Assembly: GCA_019359715.1 (NCBI GenBank)
Contig: JAHHGS010000106.1
Span: forward strand, 1-41,862
Direction of reading: 5' to 3'
Length of the DNA stretch: 41,862 nucleotides
Source of the DNA: Aphanocapsa sp. GSE-SYN-MK-11-07L
Lineage (GTDB): Bacteria > Cyanobacteriota > Cyanobacteriia > Thermosynechococcales > Thermosynechococcaceae
Shown here: positions 34,201-41,740 of the stretch, one piece after another
Numbering within the stretch: position 1 is the stretch's first letter
Layout of the letters: each line of letters begins with the position of its first letter
Program-made: the position numbers and the translations under genes
The notes under the pieces: model-generated
The model's database searches: none
The model's input: only the letters and a program-made list of their open reading frames with translations
Told to the model about the DNA's origin: nothing

Positions 34201-37135
34201 CGCAGAAAACACGACGGCAATTGGTAACGTCATTGCCGAATCTGGCATCGGCGAAGGTAAAGATCTTTCAATTAATGCCCGCTCATTGACGGTTACAGAA
34301 AATGCCTTTGTCGGAGCAAGCACGCTTGGTCAAGGCAGTGCAGGTAATATCATGATTAACGTCTCAGACGACATCTCTCTGCTGAGGGGGGGGCAAATTC
34401 AGTCCTTTACTAGCGGACAAGGGAATGCTGGCAAGATTGACCTCAATGCCGGCGGCAACATTTTGCTGGAGGGAACCGGTACCCTGGGTACGGCTGGGGT
34501 GAGGAACACAATTGGCTCATCGGCAATTGGTGAGGGCAATGACATTACGATTAGAGGGCGATCGCTGACCTTAACCGATGCGGCTGTTGTGAATGCCAGT
34601 ACCTTTGGCACAGGCAATGCTGGCAATATCAACATTGACGTGACAGAGAGTGTTTCTGCGCTTAGGGGTGGACAAATTTTGTCTTTAACCAGAGGCAACG
34701 GTAATGCCGGGAACATTGATATTACGGCTGGCGGACAGATTCAACTTGTCGGTATTGCCACAGATGGCAGCCTGAGTAAGATCAGCACTGAAATTGGCAC
34801 AGCCGGGATTGGGGATGGCAATGGCATTCGCCTCCAGGCTCAATCCCTGAGTATTGGCAATGGTGGTCTGGTCGTGACGAGTACGAGCGGCATCGGGAGT
34901 GCGGGCAACATTGATATCAGCGTCGATGATGGGATTTCGGTTGCTGATGGGGGCCAAATTCAGGCAGCCACGTATGGACAGGGAGATGCGGGCAGTATTA
35001 GCTTGCTGGCCGGGAATCGAATTAGCGTTGACGGTCAAGATGCGAGTGGTTCTCCTTCGCTGATTACCAACTTGGTCTCAGAGACCAGTGGCGGAGAAGG
35101 GGCTGATATTGAAATCCGAGCCGAGTCTCTCTCCTTGAGTAATGGCGGGATATTGGGAACAACAACCCTGGGGCAAGGCAATGCCGGAAATATTGATGTC
35201 CAGACCACCAATGAAATTTTCTTGGGCGGCAGCTCAGGCATTCTGACATCAACAACTGGGCAGGGAGATGGGGGCAGCATGCGGTTGTTGGCAGGTACAA
35301 ACGTCTTTCTGGGCAATCAGTCGCAATTGACAACCAGCACCAGAGGACAAGGTAATGCCGGTAACTTAGAGGTTCAAACGGGGAATGGAATTTTTGTTAC
35401 GGGTGGTTCCCTAATCCAAGCCGCAACGATTGGTTATGGAGATGGCGGCAACATTAATTTGCAGGCGGGTGGGCAAATTTCTTTAGACGGTAACTCTAGT
35501 CAGATTACCAGCGCAGTTTCACCCAATCCTGATCCTGCTGCCCAGGGGCAGGGAGGCAACATCAGTATCCAGGCTCAAAGCCTGGGTCTGACCAATGGGG
35601 GACTCGTTTCCGCCAATACTGCTGCCAACGGAAATGCAGGCAATATCAATATTTCAACTCAAAATACTGTCGCTCTTAGCGGCGACAGCAGTATTGATAG
35701 CAGTACCGCCGGGATTGGCAATGGCGGAATTATTGATTTGACAACCCGATCGCTCTCCTTAACCGATGGCGGTCAAATTTCGGCGGCGGTTGTGCGAGGG
35801 CAAGATGGGGCGTTAGGAGGTCAAGGTCGAGGCGGCACGATCAGAATTAACGCCGATCAAATTGATATTTCTGGAGTCAGCTTCGCAGGTTCCCCCAGTG
35901 GTCTATTTGCACTCAATCAGATTGGTACGGCCGGCTCAGCGGGGGATATTTTAATTAACGCTAATAGTTTAACGGTTAACGAGGCTGGGGTAATTGCTGC
36001 CGGGACAAATAACCTCGCTCCAGGTGGCAATATTACAATCAATACCACCAATTTTTCTGCCCTCGATGGCGGGCAAGTTGTTACCGCCAGTCAGAGCGGC
36101 GGCAATGCGGGTACAATTCAGCTAAATGCGACGGGTGATCTGATTTTGGCTGGACGAGAAATCGACTTTCAGCAGCGGATTGTTCAACTGCAACAAACCC
36201 AAACTTTGACAAATGTCCAACGACAACAGGACTTAGGGGCAAGCGATCGCCAAGGGTTGAGCGGCTTATTTGCCGGGACTAGCCCCAGCTCGACAGGCAG
36301 CAGCGGCAGCATCCAAGTCAATTCAAATCAGTTGACCCTGCGCGATGGAGCCACAATCACGGTTGATAGTCGCGGGACTGGAGATGGCGGCAACCTAAAT
36401 ATTCAAACGGGCAATCTGCTGCTAAACAATGGGGCCTCACTTAATGCAGCGACAGCAAGCGGGGAAGGCGGCAATATTTCACTCAACGTCGGTAATTTTC
36501 TGCAAATGCGCCAAAACAGCATCATCTCTGCCCAAGCGCAGGGGACTGGCAACGGGGGCAATATCAACATCAGTACTCGCTTTTTAATCGCGGCTCAGAA
36601 TAGTGACATTGTTGCTAACGCCTTTGAAGGCAGAGGTGGCAATATTCAGATCACGACGCAAGGTATTTTTGGGATTCAGGCGCGCGATTTTCTCACTCCT
36701 TTGAGTGATATTAATGCCAGCTCGCAGTTTGGGACTGATGGCGTTGTGCAGATCAATACGACCGTCGATCCGAGCCGAGAGTTGGTCTCGTTGCCCTCCT
36801 TGGTGGTTGATGTCTCTGGGTTAATTGCCCAGGGCTGCCGAGCCGAAACCACCACCGCCAGTCGGTTCGTCGTTACAGGGCGGGGTGGGTTGCCAACCAA
36901 CCCAGGTGACTTACTTACCAATGAACCGGTTTTGAATGATTTGGGTCAGCCGGTTGGGATGTCACCTAGTTCACCAGAGGCAACTCCGCCTGAGCAGAAA
37001 AGTCAAGCCGCACCACCGCCGATTGTGGAGGCCCAAGGCTGGGTGGTTCGCCCTGACGGCAAAATTGTTCTGACAGCCCAAACGGCCGTAGCTCAGCCAA
37101 TTTGGTTTAAAACCCCTGCTTGCGAAGGCAATTGA
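31253..37135 (+). CDS. TpsA-type two-partner-secretion exoprotein (filamentous haemagglutinin N-terminal domain)
   Basis: A 1960-aa predicted surface or secreted beta-helix protein. The signal peptide spans 1-33 (core LLGTLGAIAIAPAV, cleavage after VLA). The TPS domain (about 34-250) has QRGGNVFHSF, NILSRVTG, NLFFINPNGIIFGPNASLDVGG and related signatures needed for recognition by a TpsB pore. The middle is a long repeat array (G-x-GNAGNI, ITLxARSLTLTN units) with a very regular 93-residue period. The C-terminal module (FGIQARDFLTPLSDINASSQFG, LIAQGCRAE, LPTNPGDLL, GWVVRPDGKIVL) is shared with the next gene. No TpsB partner or CHAT-domain gene lies in the window. Likely role: adhesion or aggregation. 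The ATG at 31253 directly precedes the signal peptide. Confidence 0.95.
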   Translation: MRYRTWLVGCCRLSACGLLGTLGAIAIAPAVLAQPSNIVPDNTLGTNNSIVVPNAGGLRLELIDGGAQRGGNVFHSFQEFNISNGRAAYFNQPQGVINILSRVTGTNPSQILGTLGVVGSANLFFINPNGIIFGPNASLDVGGAFVASTANAIRLGPNGLFSASDPASSNLLNIQPSALFFNALGQPKPIINQSTATSSALGGFLNGNPQRSITGLQVLDGQSLLLVGGPISMPGGKLTAFDGRIEIAAIGGQGNVGLISQGQTLSLSLPANLPRADINFSQEGTAEVSGLGVGNISLYANNFTATGGGGLGSRINVDGDSIITPGLIRVDVTNALTLDGGSGIASTASANSLPGTKATNIVIDAGSVTLTNLGFIGSLSGFTDTDRQYRGDAGDVFIRAREEILLDNGIIFSGVFSNGIGNGGNIFLQGRSLTVQNGGGISAQTDGQGNAGSIKVEVTADITVKNRSLIEAATSTAGKSGSIDLLAGGDISLDGGFIANLIIDSATGSGNDITIEARSLSLDNNGIITSSTLGQGNAGNINLNVGTLSVANDSVIASSTLGQGNAGNVKIGALSDITVANGGKIRSDTQGTGNAGKIDLTAGGNILLLGTGVFGTTGITSEINIAAQGQGNNISINAKSLTLTDAASINASTSGIGDAGNILANVDGDITLTNGSLIQAASVGQGDAGSINLSAGGNIAISGADQTPSGIATFTSNTAVGDGKDITLKARSLALTNNALVAASTFGQGNAGNIKIDVSDGISLVGAGQIQSLSSGRGNAGKIDINAGGDILLNGAGGTNLTGISNTINPNAIGEGQDIVINARSLTLTNGAIVSASTFGQGNAGNIEIDVVGDVALVGAGQIQSLTGGRGNAGKIDINAGNRIRLEGTGRYETTTITNAIIGSAIGEGNNITLQANSLTISNSAIVAASTLGQGSAGNVNINISGDIALSRGGQIQSITGGQGDAGKIDISAGGNILLDGTSAENTTAIGNVIAESGIGEGKDLSINARSLTVTENAFVGASTLGQGSAGNIMINVSDDISLLRGGQIQSFTSGQGNAGKIDLNAGGNILLEGTGTLGTAGVRNTIGSSAIGEGNDITIRGRSLTLTDAAVVNASTFGTGNAGNINIDVTESVSALRGGQILSLTRGNGNAGNIDITAGGQIQLVGIATDGSLSKISTEIGTAGIGDGNGIRLQAQSLSIGNGGLVVTSTSGIGSAGNIDISVDDGISVADGGQIQAATYGQGDAGSISLLAGNRISVDGQDASGSPSLITNLVSETSGGEGADIEIRAESLSLSNGGILGTTTLGQGNAGNIDVQTTNEIFLGGSSGILTSTTGQGDGGSMRLLAGTNVFLGNQSQLTTSTRGQGNAGNLEVQTGNGIFVTGGSLIQAATIGYGDGGNINLQAGGQISLDGNSSQITSAVSPNPDPAAQGQGGNISIQAQSLGLTNGGLVSANTAANGNAGNINISTQNTVALSGDSSIDSSTAGIGNGGIIDLTTRSLSLTDGGQISAAVVRGQDGALGGQGRGGTIRINADQIDISGVSFAGSPSGLFALNQIGTAGSAGDILINANSLTVNEAGVIAAGTNNLAPGGNITINTTNFSALDGGQVVTASQSGGNAGTIQLNATGDLILAGREIDFQQRIVQLQQTQTLTNVQRQQDLGASDRQGLSGLFAGTSPSSTGSSGSIQVNSNQLTLRDGATITVDSRGTGDGGNLNIQTGNLLLNNGASLNAATASGEGGNISLNVGNFLQMRQNSIISAQAQGTGNGGNINISTRFLIAAQNSDIVANAFEGRGGNIQITTQGIFGIQARDFLTPLSDINASSQFGTDGVVQINTTVDPSRELVSLPSLVVDVSGLIAQGCRAETTTASRFVVTGRGGLPTNPGDLLTNEPVLNDLGQPVGMSPSSPEATPPEQKSQAAPPPIVEAQGWVVRPDGKIVLTAQTAVAQPIWFKTPACEGN
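33479..34594 (+). repeat. Four 279-bp tandem coding repeats in the first TpsA
   Basis: The segment coding (A/S)AST-x-GQGNAGNI begins at 33479, 33758, 34037, 34316 and 34595, each exactly 279 nt (93 codons) apart. Flanking units deviate: 276 nt before and 282 nt after. Unit content is GNAGKIDI-AGG-ILL, then AIGEG-DI-I-ARSLTLT, then the AST motif. Confidence 0.9.
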
Positions 37136-37212
37136 GATTTGTATCAGATTGCTGATCTGAGCTGTCATAGGTTTAGAACTAAAACAGAGGCCTGGTACTT
37201 AAGGGGTCTAAT

Positions 37213-37227
37213 TTAAGGACTCTCAAC
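37213..37227 (+). promoter_or_regulatory. Leader motif shared by both TpsA genes, copy 2
   Basis: TTAAGGACTCTCAAC differs from the copy at 31213-31227 at one base. It ends 15 nt before the ATG of the second TpsA gene. Confidence 0.4.
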
Positions 37228-37242
37228 TGTTGTTTGGGGTTT

Positions 37243-40200
37243 ATGGGCGACCAACCTTGGTTTGACTGGTTTTGGGTTGCGGCGACTTTCGGGGCGATCG
37301 CCGTAAGTCAGCCTGCACTAGCCCAACCCAGCCAAATTGTCCCAGACAATACCTTGGGCAGTCGTAGCTCCGTTGTTATCCCCAACGCCGAAGGGCTGCC
37401 GTTGGAACGGCTGGTTGGCGGCGATCAACGGGGGGGAAACCTTTTTCACAGTTTTTTAGAATTCAATGTCAGCAACGGGCGAGCGGCCTACTTCGACCAG
37501 CCCCAAGGGGTGATTAACATTCTCTCTCGCGTCACGGGTAAAAATTCCTCCCAGATTCTGGGCACCTTGGGAGTGATTGGTTCAGCCAATCTGTTTTTTA
37601 TCAACCCAAATGGAATTATCTTTGGCCCCAACGCCAGCTTAGATGTGGGCGGAGCCTTTGTCGCCAGCACCGCCAACGCAATTCGTCTCGGAGAAAATGG
37701 GTTATTTAGCGCTTCCGACCCGGACAGCAGCAATTTACTCAGCATTCAGCCCTCAGCCCTATTTTTTAATGCCTTGGGTCAACCCAAGTCAATCGTTAAC
37801 CAGTCAACCGCTACGAGTAATGTGCTGGGGCAATCTTTGAATGGTGATCCGCAGCGAGCAATCTATGGGCTGCAAGTGCTGGATGGTCAGCCCTTATTGC
37901 TGGTCGGTGGGCCAATTCGTCTGCCAGGTGGAGTTTTGACAGCCTTGGATGGTCGGGTGGAGCTGGCTGCGATCGGTGGGCCGGGTAATGTGGGTTTGAG
38001 CGGTCAAGGTCAAACGCTGCGATTGAGTCTGCCAGCAAATTTGCCCAGAGCAGATATTTCTCTGAGTAATCAAGCTGCGGTATATGTGACAGGTCAAGGA
38101 ACAGGCGCGATCGCCATTGTTGCCGATAACTTGAGCCTGACTCAGGGCAGTTTGCTGTATGCCGGGATTTATAGCGGCGGCACTTCTGCCCCCAGCAGTC
38201 CAGGAGATATTCAAATTAATACGACCCAAAACCTGACCTTAGAAGCTGAGAGCGGCATTTTTAATCCGATCGGCAACAATTTAACCCCCGGAGCCAGGGC
38301 AGGTAACATTTTGATTGATACCGGCAATCTGAAAGTTGTTAACGCTGCCATTGGTTCCTTTACCGAAAGTCTGGGCGACTCAGGTAACGTGATCATCCAA
38401 GCCCAAAATGCAGTCATCCTCAACGGTGGGAGCATTTTTAGCACAGTTGACTCAGGCGGTGTTGGTAATGCAGGTCAGGTTACGATTGCCGCTGACTCTC
38501 TGGCTCTGTCCAATGGTGCGTATCTCAGTTCTAGTACCTTCGGACAGGGCAATGCAGGCAGGATTACAATTCAAATCAGCGATGCGGTCGCATTGGATGG
38601 GGTGAGCGGTGACTATTCAAGCGCGATTTTCAGCACCGTTGAACAAGGGGCAGTGGGCAATGGCGGCAGTATTGATATCACAGCCAAATCTCTGGGGTTG
38701 ACCAACGGGGCATTGCTCAGCGCCAGCACGTGGGGGATAGGCAACGCTGGCAATATCACCCTGCGGGTCGCAGAAGCTGTGGCGTTGGATGGGGTTGGCA
38801 GTAACACGGTGTTTAGCAATATTACAAGCGATGTCAACTTGGGTGCGATCGGGCAGGGAGGCAACATCGACATTGCAGCCAGATCACTGAGCTTGACCAA
38901 TGGAGCGTTTCTCAGCGCCAGCACCTTGGGTACGGGAAACGCCGGTAATATTACTTTGCGGGTCGCAGAAGCTGTGGCGTTGGATGGTGTCAGCGGTAAA
39001 TTTTCCAGTGCGATTTTTAGCACGGTTGAACAAGGTGCAGTCGGGGATGGCGGTAATATCAACATCGCAGCCAAAACCCTGAGCTTGACAAATGGCGCTG
39101 CCTTGACGGTGGATATTTCTGGTCAAGGAAATGCGGGAACGATTAGCCTTGAGGCGACAGATGCGATCGCCATTGATGGAGTGGGCAGCAATCAGGTGGC
39201 CAGTGGCGTATACAGCAGTGTCAGGCCAGCCGGAATCGGTCAGGGGGGCAACATTAATATCACGGCTAAATCGCTGATGATGACCAACGGCGGCAGCTTG
39301 AGAGCGGATACCTTTGGCCACGGCAATGCAGGCAATATTACCCTTCAGGCAACGGCGATCGCCATCAATGGCATTAACGGTATCAACCTGGCAAGTGGCG
39401 CTTTTAGCACGGTTGGAGCAGAGGCAGTTGGCAACGGTGGCAGGATTGATATTTATACTAAGTCTCTAGCATTAACGAATGGAGCCGCCTTGAGTTCTAG
39501 CACCTTTGGCCGGGGCAACGCTGGCAACATTACGATTCAGGCGATGGAGTCCGTCCGGCTGGATGGTACGAGTGCAGGTTTTTCCAGTACGATTTTCAGC
39601 ACGGTTGAACAGGGTGCAGTGGGGAATGGGGGCAACATCAACATCACTGCTAAATCCCTGAGTTTGACGAATGGAGCTGCCCTGGCAGGTAATACCTTTG
39701 CCAATGGCAGCGCCGGGAACATCTTTGTCCAGGCCAGCGATGCTGTTCGGTTGGATGGAGTAGGACAGAATGGCGTTTCAAGCGCCATCTTCAGCGATGT
39801 CAGCTCAGAGGCAGTGGGCAATGGCGGTAACATCAACATCACAGCCAAATCTCTGAGCCTAACCAACGGCGCTGCCTTAAGAGCAGATACCTTTGGGCAA
39901 GGCAATGCGGGCAATATCTTGATTCAGACAACCGATGCAGTTTGGCTAGAGGGAGTGGGCAGCAATGGCGTTTCGAGTCGCCTGCTGACCCAAGCGGAGC
40001 CAGGTTCGATCGGCAGGGGGGGAAACATCACGATCGCAACAGGTGATTTTCAGGTATCAAAGGGAGCGGTGGTGAATGCTCAAACCTCGAATTCAGACCC
40101 TGGCGGCAATATCACGATCACTGCCAAGACTTTTGCCGCCCTTGAAGGCGGACAGTTGCTAACGACAACCTCCAGCAGCGGTCAAGCTGGTAGTATTAAT

Positions 40201-41178
40201 TTGCAGATTTCAGATCATCTGACTTTAGCCGGGAGCGATCGCACATTTCAGGCTCGACTGGCTCAGTATGGGCCGATGATTGTCACCAATCAAGGAGCCG
40301 CCAGCGGTCTGTTTGCGAACACTGCCCCTGGCTCTAGCGGTGCTGGGGGTAGTATTGTGATTGACCCTGATCAGATGATCCTGCGGGATGGAGCAACAAT
40401 TACGGTTGACAGTCGCGGCACCGGCAATGCTGGCAATCTGAGCATTCAGGCAGGCAATCTGCTGCTAGACAATGGTGCCTCACTCAGCGCGGCCACGGCC
40501 AGCGGGGAAGGCGGTAATATTTGGCTGAATGTGGCTAACTTGCTGCAAATGCGCCAGAACAGCCTGATCTCGGCCGAAGCGCAGGGCACCGGCAACGGTG
40601 GCAATATTGACCTGAACACCCGCTTTTTAGTAGCGATCGGAAACAGTGACATTGTTGCCAATGCCTTTGAGGGCAGAGGGGGCAGTATTCAGATCACTGC
40701 CCAAGGGATTTTTGGGATTCAGGCGCGTGATTTTCTGACCCCCTTGAGCGATATTAACGCTAGCTCCCAGTTTGGGATTGATGGCGTTGTGCAGGTGAAC
40801 ACAACAGTTGACCCCAGTAGCGGGCTGACAGTGCTGCCCTCGCAAGTGATTGATGCCTCTAGTTTAATTGCCCAAGGCTGTCGGGCAGTGGGCAGTGTCA
40901 CCAGTAAGCTGGTGGTGTCAGGACGAGATGGCTTACCAACGAACCCTGGTGATTTGCTAAGCACTGAGCTAGTCTTGCTTGATTTGGGTCAACCAGAGGT
41001 TTCACTTTCTCTCACATATCGATCCAAGGCGAACTATCCTCAGCCTAAGAATCAAGCTGAGCCAATCGTGGAAGCCGAAAGTTGGGTTATTCGTCCTGAC
41101 GGTAAAGTAGTTTTGACCGCCCAGAATGGTCAGGCTCAGCCGACTTGGTTTATCCCCCTACTCTGTCCTCCCGATTGA
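37243..41178 (+). CDS. Second TpsA-type two-partner-secretion exoprotein
   Basis: An about 1311-aa paralogue of the preceding gene, 107 bp downstream. The signal peptide is atypical: acidic and aromatic at the start (MGDQPWFDWFWV) with no basic n-region, then AATFGAIAVSQPALA (cleavage after A27). The TPS domain (about 28-245) is very close to the first copy, including long nearly identical stretches from NILSRVTG to FGPNASLDVGG. The centre is a repeat array of 64/65 residues (AVALDGV, FSTVEQGAVGNGGNI, AKSLSLTNGA). The C-terminal module with FLTPLSDINASSQFG, LIAQGCRAV and LPTNPGDLL matches the first copy. The start is uncertain: TTG 37234 is also in frame. Likely secreted by the same, unlinked TpsB pore. 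Confidence 0.93.
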   Translation: MGDQPWFDWFWVAATFGAIAVSQPALAQPSQIVPDNTLGSRSSVVIPNAEGLPLERLVGGDQRGGNLFHSFLEFNVSNGRAAYFDQPQGVINILSRVTGKNSSQILGTLGVIGSANLFFINPNGIIFGPNASLDVGGAFVASTANAIRLGENGLFSASDPDSSNLLSIQPSALFFNALGQPKSIVNQSTATSNVLGQSLNGDPQRAIYGLQVLDGQPLLLVGGPIRLPGGVLTALDGRVELAAIGGPGNVGLSGQGQTLRLSLPANLPRADISLSNQAAVYVTGQGTGAIAIVADNLSLTQGSLLYAGIYSGGTSAPSSPGDIQINTTQNLTLEAESGIFNPIGNNLTPGARAGNILIDTGNLKVVNAAIGSFTESLGDSGNVIIQAQNAVILNGGSIFSTVDSGGVGNAGQVTIAADSLALSNGAYLSSSTFGQGNAGRITIQISDAVALDGVSGDYSSAIFSTVEQGAVGNGGSIDITAKSLGLTNGALLSASTWGIGNAGNITLRVAEAVALDGVGSNTVFSNITSDVNLGAIGQGGNIDIAARSLSLTNGAFLSASTLGTGNAGNITLRVAEAVALDGVSGKFSSAIFSTVEQGAVGDGGNINIAAKTLSLTNGAALTVDISGQGNAGTISLEATDAIAIDGVGSNQVASGVYSSVRPAGIGQGGNINITAKSLMMTNGGSLRADTFGHGNAGNITLQATAIAINGINGINLASGAFSTVGAEAVGNGGRIDIYTKSLALTNGAALSSSTFGRGNAGNITIQAMESVRLDGTSAGFSSTIFSTVEQGAVGNGGNINITAKSLSLTNGAALAGNTFANGSAGNIFVQASDAVRLDGVGQNGVSSAIFSDVSSEAVGNGGNINITAKSLSLTNGAALRADTFGQGNAGNILIQTTDAVWLEGVGSNGVSSRLLTQAEPGSIGRGGNITIATGDFQVSKGAVVNAQTSNSDPGGNITITAKTFAALEGGQLLTTTSSSGQAGSINLQISDHLTLAGSDRTFQARLAQYGPMIVTNQGAASGLFANTAPGSSGAGGSIVIDPDQMILRDGATITVDSRGTGNAGNLSIQAGNLLLDNGASLSAATASGEGGNIWLNVANLLQMRQNSLISAEAQGTGNGGNIDLNTRFLVAIGNSDIVANAFEGRGGSIQITAQGIFGIQARDFLTPLSDINASSQFGIDGVVQVNTTVDPSSGLTVLPSQVIDASSLIAQGCRAVGSVTSKLVVSGRDGLPTNPGDLLSTELVLLDLGQPEVSLSLTYRSKANYPQPKNQAEPIVEAESWVIRPDGKVVLTAQNGQAQPTWFIPLLCPPD
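38533..40080 (+). repeat. 192/195-bp tandem coding repeats in the second TpsA
   Basis: The codon aligned to the S of the ST-F-G-GNAGNI motif falls at 38533, 38725, 38920, 39112, 39307, 39499, 39691 and 39886. The spacings are 192, 195, 192, 195, 192, 192 and 195 nt, giving eight units of 64 or 65 residues. The unit is GNAGNI-L---AVALDGV, then SxIFS-V--GAVGNGGNI-I, then AKSLSLTNGA. Confidence 0.88.
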
Positions 41179-41189
41179 ACGTAATCGCG

Positions 41190-41300
41190 GCAGTCCCTAC
41201 CCTCAGCGAAGCGGGGTAAGGAAGGATAGCGCCCTTCGGCTCGGACTTCGGCGTGAGGCTTCGACGGTGAGCTCAGCCGAACCGCGCTCAGTCGAACGCT
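41190..41300. repeat. GC-rich inverted-repeat-rich segment
   Basis: This short region after the second TpsA gene is full of small inverted repeats: TACCC ... GGGTA around a GAAGC core, CTTCGG repeated twice, and GAGC/GCTC pairs. It reads like the dispersed GC-rich repeats of cyanobacteria (segments such as TTCGACGGTGAGCTCAGCC). No ORF is supported in it. Copy number cannot be judged from this window. Confidence 0.45.
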
Positions 41301-41384
41301 CAGGAGCCAGGCAATGACGAATTGTGCCCTTGACTGATGCGAAACGCAGTTGAGCAAAGGATTAGGCACGATGAGGAATTGCCA

Positions 41385-41513
41385 CTAACCTTTCGGATTA
41401 GGAAGCCGTTTGATATAGTCCACGAGCATTTCAGAGACACTAACATTTCGCTCTTTAGCAATCTTTTCGGCTTTGATTTTGAGTTCTGGAGAAATCCTAA
41501 TGTCGATTCGGAA
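41385..41513 (-). pseudogene. RHH-type antitoxin remnant, 5' end lost
   Basis: The minus strand encodes 42 residues up to TAG 41385: RIDIRISPELKIKAEKIAKE followed by NVSVSEMLVDYIKRLPNPKG. This matches ribbon-helix-helix antitoxins (DUF6364-like). Upstream in frame there is a TAA at 41514-41516 and no start codon. That is also where the tnpB-like segment begins, so the first codons appear to have been replaced. An unusual ATT start cannot be excluded. Confidence 0.6.
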
Positions 41514-41740
41514 TTACTCCGGGTGGACGTATCCTTGCACATCAGGATGGAAAGCGCACACAACGGGCGATAACGGGTCTTTAGATTTGTCCAATCTGGG
41601 GCAGATTCAGATGCGCGGCAAAGCTCGTCAGTGGGGCACGCCATCGACCTGCACGATTTTGTATCGGCACGGAAAATGGTTTGCGTCGATCACCGTCAAA
41701 GGTGAGCCAGTTCGCGAAACAGGGATAGGTGCAATCGAGT
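41512..41740 (+). pseudogene. tnpB internal fragment (IS200/IS605 family)
   Basis: The plus frame (codon phase as for ATG 41500) encodes YSGWTYPCTSGWKAHTTG, then LDLSNLGQIQMRGKAR, TPSTCTILYRHGKWFASITV and VRETGIGAI. This matches the segment of TnpB-type proteins just before the RuvC-I motif (normally GAIG-D-G). Similarity stops at about 41737-41740 and the frame ends at TGA 41758 after unrelated residues. Neither the N-terminus nor any catalytic residue is present, so this is a fragment. Confidence 0.65.

Noticed and set aside
31516-36921. Many long minus-strand ORFs inside the TpsA genes (70-220 aa)
   Set aside because: They are shadows produced by the repetitive codon pattern of the GNAGNI-type repeats; composition is Pro/Leu/Ile-rich and repeats with the same period.
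31253-41178. CRISPR-like regular spacing
   Set aside because: The 192-279-bp periodicity is in-frame protein repeats of the TpsA rods; there are no short direct repeats with unique spacers, and no cas genes.
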